Of a stretch of 64,000 nt of DNA, positions 9,082 through 17,296 are shown in pieces. A model generated the notes under the pieces. It did no database searches. It worked only from the letters and a program-made list of their open reading frames with translations, and was not told where the DNA came from. The DNA comes from Rhodopseudomonas pseudopalustris (lineage in GTDB: Bacteria; Pseudomonadota; Alphaproteobacteria; Rhizobiales; Xanthobacteraceae): contig NZ_FODT01000002.1 of the NCBI RefSeq assembly GCF_900110435.1, forward strand, positions 124,001-188,000, written 5' to 3'. Positions within the stretch are counted from its first letter, which is position 1. The number at the start of each line of letters is the position of its first letter. The translations under genes and the position numbers were made by a program.

Positions 9082-10404
9082 ATGGACGCAGCCGTGCCGA
9101 GCCATGTCGCCGATCCGCCCGCGATCGTCAGGGACGCGGGTGATTTGCGTCCAGCCGGGCGCGGCGGATATTTGCTGCCAAACGGCTATCTCAGCACGTC
9201 GGGCAGTCAGATCGTCGATGCTTCGGGCCGGCCGGTCCGCATCGCCTCGATCGGCTGGAACGGCACCGAGGGGCCGCTCGGAGCCGCGCCATCGGGCATC
9301 TGGCGCGTCAGCTACAAGACCGTCCTCGACTCGATCGTCGCGGCCGGCTTCAACGCGGTGCGAATTCCATGGACCGATATCGGGCTGAATGCGCCGCTCA
9401 ACGGCTACAGCGACCGGCTCGGCTGGATCAACATCACGCTGAACCCGGAGCTGCTCGCGAGCTCCACGCCGAATTCGCAGGGCCGCTACCAATACGTCAC
9501 CACGCTGGTCGCGTTTCAGCGCATCGTCGACTACGCGCAGGAGATCGGCCTCAAGGTGATCTTCAATCATCACACCAATCAGGGCACCGCCGGGCAGCAG
9601 CGCAACGGGCTGTGGTTCGACCTCGGTCCCGGCACCGACAACACGGATGGAATCGTGCCGGGCAGGGTCACGGCGGAAACCTTCAAGCAGAACTGGCTGC
9701 TGGTTGCGCGGACCTTCGCGAACAATCCGACCGTGATCGGCTACGATTTGCACAACGAACCGAATGGCGATCGCGGCCACATCACCTGGGGCGGCGGCGG
9801 ACCGACCGACATCAAGGCGATGTGCGAGGATGTCGGTTCGGCGATCCAGGACGTCAGCCCCGGCGTGCTGATCATCTGTGAAGGGCCGGAAACCTACAAG
9901 CCGCCGCCAGCGTCATCGGGCATGGACCCGCGCCACGCGGCGCCGGCGGGAAATCTCACCGCGGCGGGCGCCAACCCCGTGAAGCTGAAGATTGCGAACA
10001 AGCTGGTGTATTCGATTCACGAATATCCGGACGAGATCTCGGACACCAAACGCTGGGGGTTGCCGGAGGTTGGCAAGGGCTTCATCGACCGGATGAATTT
10101 CACCTGGGGCTATCTGGTCCGCGACAACATCGCACCGGTGTGGATCGGCGAAATGGGCGCGTCACTGCGAACGCCCGAAACGCGCGAATGGGCGCGCAAT
10201 TTGATCGACTACATGAACGGAAAATACGGCCAGGAGGGCGGGCCGACATTCTCGGGCGACCAGCAGCCGGTCAGCGGAAGCTGGTGGCTGATCGGGCCGT
10301 CGAACGATCCGCCGTTTGGCCTGCAGACCGAATGGGGCGTCGGCAACTATCGTCCCGATCAGATCGCGATCACCGACGAGATGCTGATGCGTCCGCGCAA
10401 CTAG
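9082..10404 (+). CDS. Glycoside hydrolase family 5 (cellulase-like) enzyme
   Basis: 440 residues. The GH5 barrel is clear: NAVRIPW (91-97), the acid/base motif YDLHNEPNG with Glu226, the HEY strand (His313) and the nucleophile motif VWIGEMG with Glu357. Both catalytic glutamates are present, so it is probably active on a beta-linked glycan. No signal peptide or Tat motif is seen; the N-terminal ~30 residues are polar. GGAGGA sits six bases before the ATG, 9 bp after the polymerase stop. In exopolysaccharide operons such enzymes trim or release chains; here its cytoplasmic appearance is odd unless export is non-classical or the start is misread. Confidence 0.8.
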   Translation: MDAAVPSHVADPPAIVRDAGDLRPAGRGGYLLPNGYLSTSGSQIVDASGRPVRIASIGWNGTEGPLGAAPSGIWRVSYKTVLDSIVAAGFNAVRIPWTDIGLNAPLNGYSDRLGWINITLNPELLASSTPNSQGRYQYVTTLVAFQRIVDYAQEIGLKVIFNHHTNQGTAGQQRNGLWFDLGPGTDNTDGIVPGRVTAETFKQNWLLVARTFANNPTVIGYDLHNEPNGDRGHITWGGGGPTDIKAMCEDVGSAIQDVSPGVLIICEGPETYKPPPASSGMDPRHAAPAGNLTAAGANPVKLKIANKLVYSIHEYPDEISDTKRWGLPEVGKGFIDRMNFTWGYLVRDNIAPVWIGEMGASLRTPETREWARNLIDYMNGKYGQEGGPTFSGDQQPVSGSWWLIGPSNDPPFGLQTEWGVGNYRPDQIAITDEMLMRPRN

Positions 10405-10471
10405 AGCTTTTCCGGTCTGATAGAATCAGAACCGCAGCTCTAACTCTGTTCCGACGCGTTTTCTTCACGCG
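10403..10471. repeat. Intergenic palindromic repeat, family A, copy 1
   Basis: Starts at the GH5 stop codon. It holds an imperfect hairpin (10413-10421 with 10425-10434, CGGTCTGAT/ATCAGAACCG) followed by CTCTAACT and a GACGCGTTTTCTTCACGCG tail. The same layout recurs at 39055-39125 with a perfect hairpin. Dispersed Bradyrhizobiaceae-type intergenic element; orientation follows the + strand in both copies. Confidence 0.7.
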
Positions 10472-10506
10472 TATTCCGCGCGCCATGACGGCGCGCGGCG
10501 AACCCA

Positions 10507-11427
10507 TCAGCGCGTCCGGGTCAGCAGCAGATACATCGCGTAAGGGTTGGTCTTGAGGTAGCGCATCCCGAGCCGTCGCGGCTCGAGCGCCATCCGCCAT
10601 AGCCATTCGAGGCCAATTCGCTGCATCCATTGCGGCGCCCGCGCCTTGGAGCCCGACAGGAAATCGAACAGGCCGCCCGACGTCTTGATGATCCCGACGG
10701 TGGTCAGCCGATGGCGATGCCGCCGAATGAAGACCTGCTCGCGCGGGACGCCCATCGAGATCCAGAGAATATCGGGAGCCAGTTCGGCGATCTGCCGGCA
10801 GGCCGCGATCTCTTCCGCCTCGTCGGCGAAGAAGCCGTTGCGCCGCCCGACCAGTTTTAGCTTGGGATAGCGTCGCTTCACCAATTCGGTTGCGAGACGG
10901 TTCGAGGTCTCGTCGGCGCCGAGCATGAACATCGTCGCGCCGCGCACACTGGCTTCGCGCGCGACATCGTGAAACAGGTCGGTGGTCGCGACGCGCTCCG
11001 GCAGCGGAGTCTGGCATTTGAACCGTGACACGAACACGTGCGGCATGCCGTCGGCGTGAATCGCATCGGCTTCCAGAAACATCGCACGTTCGCTCGGATC
11101 GACTGCGCAGCGATAGGTGACCTCGCCGTTGGTCGACGTCATATAGGCCGGGTAGCGCCACTGGCCGCGGCGCTTCAGCGCCTCGTCGACCATCACCTTT
11201 GCGGTTTCGGCACGGTCGGCGACGACGATCGGCAGGCCGCCGATCATGTTGCGCTGCCATTGCTGAAACCGCTCGCGCCGACGCTCGCCAGTCACCCGCC
11301 GTTCCTCGAACGAAACGGAGCTGTCGGTCGAAACGTGGAACGGCGCGACTCGACGCTCCTCGGCTCGCCGCTCGGCATTCAGCGGATCAGAAACTGGATT
11401 TCGGCTGGCATCTTGCGCTTTGGGCAT
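10507..11427 (-). CDS. WecG/TagA/CpsF family glycosyltransferase (GT26)
   Basis: 306 residues from ATG 11427. GT26 hallmarks are present: STNGEVTYRCAVD near the start of the catalytic domain, MFMLGADE, WISMGVPREQVF, GGLFDFLSG and the C-terminal RAPQWMQRIGLEWLWRM with the EPRR block. Family members transfer ManNAcA, ManNAc or glucose to lipid-linked intermediates at the membrane. A longer frame reaches a TTG at 11487 but has no ribosome site, whereas the ATG is preceded by GCGGAA. The first ~55 residues are a charged, arginine/glutamate-rich extension not typical of the family. It lies between the GH5 enzyme and GalE in the polysaccharide locus. Confidence 0.85.
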   Translation of the reverse strand: MPKAQDASRNPVSDPLNAERRAEERRVAPFHVSTDSSVSFEERRVTGERRRERFQQWQRNMIGGLPIVVADRAETAKVMVDEALKRRGQWRYPAYMTSTNGEVTYRCAVDPSERAMFLEADAIHADGMPHVFVSRFKCQTPLPERVATTDLFHDVAREASVRGATMFMLGADETSNRLATELVKRRYPKLKLVGRRNGFFADEAEEIAACRQIAELAPDILWISMGVPREQVFIRRHRHRLTTVGIIKTSGGLFDFLSGSKARAPQWMQRIGLEWLWRMALEPRRLGMRYLKTNPYAMYLLLTRTR

Positions 11428-11672
11428 TGCGAGTTCCGCTGGTCGTTGACGAGTCGAGGCCGCCGCTCGATCATTCAAACCGAACAATTAGCCAATCTAA
11501 TCAACCTTGCAATCGGCGCTTAACCGTTTCCGCTCAACAGGGTAAAGCAGTTAACGTCGCGGCTACGAGATCGTGCGGAATTTCAGCTAAATGTCCCGTG
11601 CCGGGTCAGCCTGTCTCAGGATGACGCGCGGGGCGTGTGCCGATCTGAAAGGAACGATCCGCGGCTGCGCCG

Positions 11673-12653
11673 TTACGGCAGCCGGCGTTCCCAGGCCAGT
11701 GCGTGCCGCACTATGGTTTCGAGATCGTCGTGACGGGGGCGCCACCCGAGCAGCGATTTCGCCAGTTCGTTCGAGGCCACCAGCGCGGCCGGATCGCCGG
11801 GGCGGCGGCCCTTGATGCGGACGTCGAAATCGATACCCGAGACGCGCTTCACCACCTCGATCACGTCCAGCACCGAATAGCCGTTGGCATAGCCGATGTT
11901 GCAGATGACGCTCGGATTGCCGGCGCGCAGATATCGCAGCGCGTCGATATGTGCGGCCACGAGATCGCTGACATGGACGTAGTCGCGGACGCAGGAGCCG
12001 TCGGCGGTCGGATAGTCGGTGCCGTACACATCGAGGCCGTCGCGCTTGCCGAGGGCGGCCTGGACGGCGATCTTGATCAAATGAGTGGCGTTCGGCGACG
12101 ACTGGCCGGCGCGGCCATCCGGATCGGCGCCCGCGACGTTGAAGTAGCGGAGCGCCGCATAGCTCAGCGGATGCGCGCGCGCGACGTCGTCGAGCATCCA
12201 TTCGACCATCAGCTTGGAGCGGCCGTAAGGGTTGATCGGTTGCGTCGACTGGCCTTCGCTGATCGGTGTGCGATCGGGTTCGCCATAGACCGCGGCGGTC
12301 GACGAAAACACGAGATGCGGCACCTTTCGCTGAACCGCGCAGTCGATCAGCGTCCGGGCATTGGCGGTGTTGTTGCGATAATAATCGAGCGGGCGCGCGA
12401 CCGATTCCGGCACCACGACGCTGGCCGCAAAATGGATGATCGCCGCGATCGGATAGCGATCCATGATGTCGCCGACGAAGGCGGCGTCGCCGACCGAGCC
12501 GGCGAACAACGGGACGCCGTCCGGAACGGCGCTGCGCAGCCCGGCAGAAAGATCATCGATCACCAGCGGACGCTCGCCTGCGGCCTGCAGCGCCAGCGTC
12601 ATGTGGCTGCCGATATAGCCGGCGCCGCCGGTGACGAGGATGTAGTTGTCCAT
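11673..12653 (-). CDS. galE: UDP-glucose 4-epimerase
   Basis: 326 residues, the usual length. Extended SDR fold with the NAD-binding GGAGYIGS (9-16), a serine/threonine pair in FSSTAAVYG (116-124) and catalytic YGRSK with Tyr143 and Lys147. The later RYFNVAGADPDG and YGTDYPTADGSCVRDYVHV blocks are diagnostic for GalE. It interconverts UDP-Glc and UDP-Gal (or the GlcNAc/GalNAc pair), supplying donors to the glycosyltransferases around it. Upstream on the same strand is the O-antigen ligase-like gene, 45 bp away, so the two may be co-transcribed. Confidence 0.93.
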   Translation of the reverse strand: MDNYILVTGGAGYIGSHMTLALQAAGERPLVIDDLSAGLRSAVPDGVPLFAGSVGDAAFVGDIMDRYPIAAIIHFAASVVVPESVARPLDYYRNNTANARTLIDCAVQRKVPHLVFSSTAAVYGEPDRTPISEGQSTQPINPYGRSKLMVEWMLDDVARAHPLSYAALRYFNVAGADPDGRAGQSSPNATHLIKIAVQAALGKRDGLDVYGTDYPTADGSCVRDYVHVSDLVAAHIDALRYLRAGNPSVICNIGYANGYSVLDVIEVVKRVSGIDFDVRIKGRRPGDPAALVASNELAKSLLGWRPRHDDLETIVRHALAWERRLP

Positions 12654-12698
12654 CTCGGGCCTTTCCGTCGCTCGCGGCGTCCGCTGGCCGTCGGACGC

Positions 12699-13940
12699 TC
12701 AGGGCGCTGCGTTGCTCTGAAACCGGATTCGACTGCTCGCAATTGCCGCGCCCCAGGTCAAGCCGATCAGCATGAAATAGTGCCGCCAATGATCGGTATC
12801 GATAATGAAGCTCTCGAGCAGCGTCACGATCAGCGTCGCGACGATCGCGATATAGGTCCGCTGCCAGGGCGTGCGGACGAAGACGTTGCGGAGGCCGTAG
12901 GCCGCGGTGATGAACACCAGAGCAGGATACAGAATGCCGCTGATCCAGCCGCCGGACATGAAGGCGTTGAGGAACGAATTGTGGGTGTCCTCGGGAAAGA
13001 ATCGGCGGAATTGCAGCGGTCCGATCCCGGTCGGATAGTCCAGCGCCATGCCGGCGCCGAGCAGATGCCGGCCGAACCGGCCGAACCGGCCGCTGTCATA
13101 AGGCTGCGACAGGCTGGCGCGTTGCCTGAACAGCTCGTCGATCTGATCGATCGACAGCAACACGGCGATCGCCGCGACCAGCATCGCCGAGGCGAGCGCC
13201 GCGAGCAGCACGATCCGCAATCGCCTCTGCTGGGTCGGTGCGGTGATGAAGGTCAGCGCGATCATCAGCACCGATGCACCGGCCAGCGTGCCCCAGGCCG
13301 CGCGCGAAAAGGCCAGGAAGATCGCGAGCGCGATGATGCCGAAGGCGATCGCATTACGCACCGCGCTCCAGAACGATCCTTCGATCACCCGCTGCAGCGC
13401 GTAGATCGCCGGAAAGATCAGGAACGCGCCGAGCACGTTGGGGTCCTTGAAGGTGCCGCGCGCGCGTCCGGCGTAGGTCAGCAGATCTCCGGCGCCAGGG
13501 ATCAGGTTGAAATAGCCGGCGATCCCCGCCAGCGATGCGATGATGCCGCCGACCAGATAGCCCTTGGCGATCGCCTCGATCCGCTCGCCGGTGTCCTGCA
13601 GCGCCACCAGCGCAAAGAATATCGCGGTGATCGCCATGTACCACGACGTCAACAGCCAGTTCAGGATGATGGTGTCGCCGAGCAGATCGGCGGCGCCGAT
13701 GGTGTAGCCCAGCTCGACGCCGATCAGCAGCCCGATCGGCACGATCAGGACGGGCGTGATCCGCAGTCCGGAGGCCAGAAACACGATGATCGACAGCAGG
13801 ATCGCGAATTCATACGGGCTGGGCTCGATGAAGACGATCGCGCCGCTGGCGCCGACGAACCACAGCAGGGCAAGCTGCAGCGCTCTCAGCCGCGGCGCCG
13901 TCACGGAAGAGGGAGCGGCCGCGATGGCAAAGTCGGTCAT
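12699..13940 (-). CDS. O-antigen ligase/polymerase-like (Wzy_C/WaaL) membrane protein
   Basis: 413 residues with about eleven to twelve membrane helices. The large periplasmic loop carries the DTHNSFL signature (near 325) and an upstream GTFKDPNVLGAF block (near 165), the pattern of the Wzy/WaaL O-antigen ligase family. It either polymerises or ligates the glycan at the periplasmic face. A GRFGRFGRH stretch near 285 comes from a short in-frame GGCCGAACC direct repeat at about 13069-13091. Divergent from the HtrA-like gene. Confidence 0.8.
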   Translation of the reverse strand: MTDFAIAAAPSSVTAPRLRALQLALLWFVGASGAIVFIEPSPYEFAILLSIIVFLASGLRITPVLIVPIGLLIGVELGYTIGAADLLGDTIILNWLLTSWYMAITAIFFALVALQDTGERIEAIAKGYLVGGIIASLAGIAGYFNLIPGAGDLLTYAGRARGTFKDPNVLGAFLIFPAIYALQRVIEGSFWSAVRNAIAFGIIALAIFLAFSRAAWGTLAGASVLMIALTFITAPTQQRRLRIVLLAALASAMLVAAIAVLLSIDQIDELFRQRASLSQPYDSGRFGRFGRHLLGAGMALDYPTGIGPLQFRRFFPEDTHNSFLNAFMSGGWISGILYPALVFITAAYGLRNVFVRTPWQRTYIAIVATLIVTLLESFIIDTDHWRHYFMLIGLTWGAAIASSRIRFQSNAAP

Positions 13941-13964
13941 GGCTGCAACCTGGCGTGGCCGGAC

Positions 13965-13980
13965 GTAAGGGATCGTTAAC
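13965..13980 (+). promoter_or_regulatory. CtrA-type box, one mismatch (GTAA-N7-TTAAC)
   Basis: GTAA at 13965-13968 and TTAAC at 13976-13980 with seven bases between, 25 bp upstream of the ligase/polymerase ATG, in the divergent region facing the HtrA-like gene. Same one-mismatch form as the site at 5477. Inference from motif only. Confidence 0.3.
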
Positions 13981-14206
13981 CGAGTGGCCGCGGCACGATG
14001 CCCGGAGGGCGGACGAGACGTCGGCTGCGCGCTCGCATCGCGATGCGTCAGGCGATCTTGCTTGTTGGGAGCTTAAGAAAGCCAGATTAACACCGGCTTA
14101 TCGGCGTCGCGCGCCTCTGTTTCGGGGCCCCGCGCCCGCTTGCAATTGGCCGCCCGGGCTCCGATATTTCCTGTTCGCTCACCATATGCCGAACAGGAGA
14201 CGCCGG

Positions 14207-15172
14207 ATGCCTTCCTTGCCCGAATGGAATGTGCCGGCCGCGATCCGGCCGCGTGCCGCCGACTTTCCTTTCGATCTCGAACGCGCGCTGTCGGCGGTGA
14301 TCGGGTTGCATTCGATCATTCCGTCGGACGCCTTCACGGCCAACACGCTCGGCACCGAGCGCGCCGGCAATTGCGTGCTGATCGACGACGGCCTGCTGCT
14401 GACGATCGGCTATTTGATCACCGAGGCGGAGACCGTCTGGCTTCATCTCGGCGACGGGCGGGTGGTCGAGGGCCATGCGCTCGGCTTCGATGCGGAGAGC
14501 GGGTTCGGTCTCGTGCAGGCGCTCGGCCCGATCGATCTGCCGCCGCTGGCGCTCGGCAATTCCGGTGCGGCCAAAGCCGGCGATCGCGTGGTGATCGCCG
14601 GCGCCGGCGGGCGAACGCGATCGGTCGCGGGACGGATCGCGACGCGGCAGGAATTCGCCGGCTATTGGGAATATCTGCTCGACGACGCGATCTTCACCGA
14701 ACCGTCGCACCCGAATTGGGGCGGCGCCGGGCTGATTTCGGCGACGGGCGAACTCATCGGCATCGGCTCGCTGCAGATCGAGCGCAGCGGCACCGACGCG
14801 CATTACAACATGATCGTGCCGATCGATCTGTTGAAGCCGGCGCTCTCCGATCTGCGCAAATTCGGTCGCGTCGACAAGCCGCCGCGACCGTGGCTCGGCC
14901 TGTATTCGACCGAGATCGAGGGCAAGATCGTCGTGGTCGGAATCGCGCCGAAGGGCCCGGCCGCCCGCGCCGAACTGAAGTCCGGCGACGTCATCCTCGC
15001 GGTCGCCGGCGAGAAGGTCAGCAGCGAGGGCGAGTTCTATCGCAAGATCTGGGCGCTCGGCACCGCGGGCGTCGAGGTCCCGCTGACGCTGTTCAGCGGC
15101 GGCGCGACCTTCGACGTCGTGCTGCATTCGTCCGACCGCGCCAAATTCCTCAAGGCCCCACGGATGCACTGA
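14207..15172 (+). CDS. HtrA/DegP-like PDZ protein with lost catalytic triad (pseudoprotease)
   Basis: 321 residues from ATG 14207, chosen because AGGAGA lies seven bases upstream; longer in-frame starts (14186, 13955) lack this. A trypsin-fold HtrA domain (about 40-212) is followed by one PDZ domain (about 227-310). Against the HtrA pattern, TNAHVV reads TIGYLI (His to Tyr69), TDLAVL reads SGFGLV (Asp to Gly99) and GNSGG reads PNWGG (Ser to Trp171). All three catalytic residues are therefore gone while the fold motifs remain. A GNSG at 117-120 lies in the strand before, not at the nucleophile. No signal peptide is evident. Likely a binding or scaffolding protein rather than a protease. Confidence 0.75.
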   Translation: MPSLPEWNVPAAIRPRAADFPFDLERALSAVIGLHSIIPSDAFTANTLGTERAGNCVLIDDGLLLTIGYLITEAETVWLHLGDGRVVEGHALGFDAESGFGLVQALGPIDLPPLALGNSGAAKAGDRVVIAGAGGRTRSVAGRIATRQEFAGYWEYLLDDAIFTEPSHPNWGGAGLISATGELIGIGSLQIERSGTDAHYNMIVPIDLLKPALSDLRKFGRVDKPPRPWLGLYSTEIEGKIVVVGIAPKGPAARAELKSGDVILAVAGEKVSSEGEFYRKIWALGTAGVEVPLTLFSGGATFDVVLHSSDRAKFLKAPRMH

Positions 15173-15222
15173 GCTGGTATCGGTGAGGTGTTTCGGTCGG
15201 GATCGGCCTCGCCGCTGCGGGT

Positions 15223-16302
15223 TTACTTGCCGGGAATCTTGTCGTCGATGCCCTTGATGTAGAAATTCATGCCGAGCACCTGGCTGTCGTCGAGGCGGTC
15301 GCCGCCCTTGCACTCGATCTCCTTGCCGTCCTGATCCAGGATCGGGCAGGCGAACGGCTTGATGCTGCCGTCGACGATGCCGGCCTCGGTCTCGACCGCG
15401 AGCTTCTTCACGGCCTCCGGCATGTTGGTATAGGGCGCCATCAGGATCATCTTGTCCTTGAGGCCGCCCCAGGTGTCGCCCGACTGCCAGTTGTTCTCCA
15501 GCACCGCCTTGATGCGGGAGGTGTAGTACGGCGTCCAGTTGTCGACGATGCCGGTGAGCTGAGCCTTGGCGCCGAACTTCATCATGTCGGTGGCCTGCGC
15601 GAAGGCGAGCGCGCCGCGCTCATTGGCGACCTGCATCGGCGCGGCGCTGTCGGTGTGCTGCATGATCACGTCGGCGCCCTGATCGAGCAGCGCCTTGGCG
15701 GCGTCGGCTTCCTTGCCGGGGTTGAACCAGGAGTTCACCCAGACGATCTTGACCTTGATGTTCGGATTGATCTTCTGCGCCGCCAGCATCGTGGCGTTGA
15801 TGCCGGAGATCACTTCCGGCACCGGGAACGAGCCGATATAGCCGATCACGCCCTTCTTCGACATTTTCGCCGCGATCGCGCCCTGGATCGCGCGGCCCTC
15901 GTAGAACCGGCCCGAATAGGTCGCGACATTGTGCTCGCGCTTGTAGCCGGTGGCGTGCTCGAACCTCACGTCGGGATATTTCTTGGCGACCTTGATGGTC
16001 GAATCCATGTAGCCGAACGAGGTGGCGAAGATCAGCTTGTTGCCGGCGCGCGCGAGCTGCTCGATCGAGCGCTCGGCGTCGGGGCCTTCGCCGACGCTTT
16101 CGAGGAAGGTGGTCTCGATCTTGTCGCCGAATTCCTTGACGACGGCCTGGCGCGCCAGATCGTGCTGATGGGTCCAGCCGAAATCGCCGATCGGGCCGAT
16201 ATAGACGAAGCCGATCTTGAGCTTGTCCGCCGCGGAGGCCGCCGACAGTCCGGCGCAGCCCGCCGCCAGCACCAGCGCAGCCGTTACAATCGTCTTCCTC
16301 AT
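15223..16302 (-). CDS. BMP-family ABC transporter substrate-binding protein (nucleoside-type)
   Basis: 359 residues with a clear signal peptide (first ~25, ending ASAADK). PnrA/BMP hallmarks are FVYIGPIGDFGWTHQHD, the FATSFGYMDS block and KKGVIGYIGSFPVPEV. Homologues bind nucleosides or purines in the periplasm. Start taken at ATG 16302 because the upstream in-frame extension is arginine-rich and lacks a signal. Last gene of the order NBD, permease, permease, binding protein, all on the minus strand. Confidence 0.88.
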   Translation of the reverse strand: MRKTIVTAALVLAAGCAGLSAASAADKLKIGFVYIGPIGDFGWTHQHDLARQAVVKEFGDKIETTFLESVGEGPDAERSIEQLARAGNKLIFATSFGYMDSTIKVAKKYPDVRFEHATGYKREHNVATYSGRFYEGRAIQGAIAAKMSKKGVIGYIGSFPVPEVISGINATMLAAQKINPNIKVKIVWVNSWFNPGKEADAAKALLDQGADVIMQHTDSAAPMQVANERGALAFAQATDMMKFGAKAQLTGIVDNWTPYYTSRIKAVLENNWQSGDTWGGLKDKMILMAPYTNMPEAVKKLAVETEAGIVDGSIKPFACPILDQDGKEIECKGGDRLDDSQVLGMNFYIKGIDDKIPGK

Positions 16303-16378
16303 CCGCGTCTCCGATCGTCGTCGGGGGACTGTCATCGTTCCGAACCGCGTCGCCCCGTCTCGCGCGATTCCACAGGAT

Positions 16379-17296
16379 CTACCGGTCCGGCACGAACGCC
16401 GTCCCGAGCGCCGCCGGCCCAACCGAGCCGCCGCGGCGGCCGCGGGAGATCAGCACCAATACGATCACCGTGGCAAGATAGGGAAGCGCCGACATCAATT
16501 GCGAGGGCAGGCCGACGCCGAATGCCTGGGCGTGGAGTTGCAGGATCGACACCGCGCCGAACAGATAGGCGCCGGCCAGCAGCCGCGCCGGCCGCCACGA
16601 GGCGAACACCACCAGCGCCAGCGCGATCCAGCCGCGGCCGGCGGTCATGCCGGGCGCGAAAAACGGCGTATAGGCCAGCGGCAGACAGGCGCCGGCGAGC
16701 CCGGCGCAGCCGCCGCCGAACAGCACGGCCAGCGTCCTGATCCGCGCGACGTCGTAGCCCAGCGCGTGCGCGGAGGCGGGATTGTCGCCGGCCGCGCGCA
16801 GGATCAGGCCGGCCCGGGTGCGGACCAGGACGAATGCGATTGCGGCGATCAGTCCCAGTGACAGATAGACGAAGGCGTCCTGCCCGAACAGCAATCGGCC
16901 GACGACCGGCAGCGTCGTCAGACCGGGGATCGCGAGCTGCGGTGCGGCGGCGATCCGCTCGCCGACGAAGCCCAGCCCGATCAGCCCGGCGAGACCGGTG
17001 CCCAGAATGGTGAGCGCCAGCCCGGCCGCGACCTGATTGACGGCGAGCCCGATGGTCATGGCTGCGAACAGCGCCGCCAACGTCATGCCGGCCGCAATTC
17101 CGCACAGCGCGCCGACCGTGGTCGAGCCGGTGAGCCATGCGCCGCCGAAGCCGCAGGCCGCGCCGAGGATCATCATGCCCTCGACGCCGAGATTGAGCAC
17201 GCCGGCCCGCTCGGTGACGAGTTCGCCGCTCGCCGCCAGCAGCAGCGGCGTCGAGGCGGTGACGATCGACAAAAGGATCGCCTCAAACATGTCCAT
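16379..17296 (-). CDS. BMP/nucleoside-type ABC transporter permease (second subunit)
   Basis: 305 residues, about eight to nine membrane helices. Contains the conserved GELVTERAGVLNLGVEGMM block near residue 25 and an AAGDNPASAHALGYDV cytoplasmic loop, typical of the YufQ/NupC permeases of nucleoside importers. It overlaps the end of the first permease gene by 14 bp. It should pair with the first permease to form the channel energised by the double-NBD ATPase. Confidence 0.87.
   Translation of the reverse strand: MDMFEAILLSIVTASTPLLLAASGELVTERAGVLNLGVEGMMILGAACGFGGAWLTGSTTVGALCGIAAGMTLAALFAAMTIGLAVNQVAAGLALTILGTGLAGLIGLGFVGERIAAAPQLAIPGLTTLPVVGRLLFGQDAFVYLSLGLIAAIAFVLVRTRAGLILRAAGDNPASAHALGYDVARIRTLAVLFGGGCAGLAGACLPLAYTPFFAPGMTAGRGWIALALVVFASWRPARLLAGAYLFGAVSILQLHAQAFGVGLPSQLMSALPYLATVIVLVLISRGRRGGSVGPAALGTAFVPDR

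Noticed and set aside
11488..11672. CtrA-type box upstream of the GT26 gene
   Set aside because: Two TTAA motifs occur but their spacing does not fit N7 on either strand.
11703..13979. 758-residue open frame on the plus strand
   Set aside because: It is antisense to galE and the ligase/polymerase gene, is rich in Arg, Asp, His and Gln, and has no domain; typical high-GC shadow frame.
14557..14568. GNSG motif in the HtrA-like protein as the active serine
   Set aside because: It lies in the LGNSGAAKAGD strand, the usual LGDS position of HtrA, well before the nucleophile position, which here reads PNWGG.
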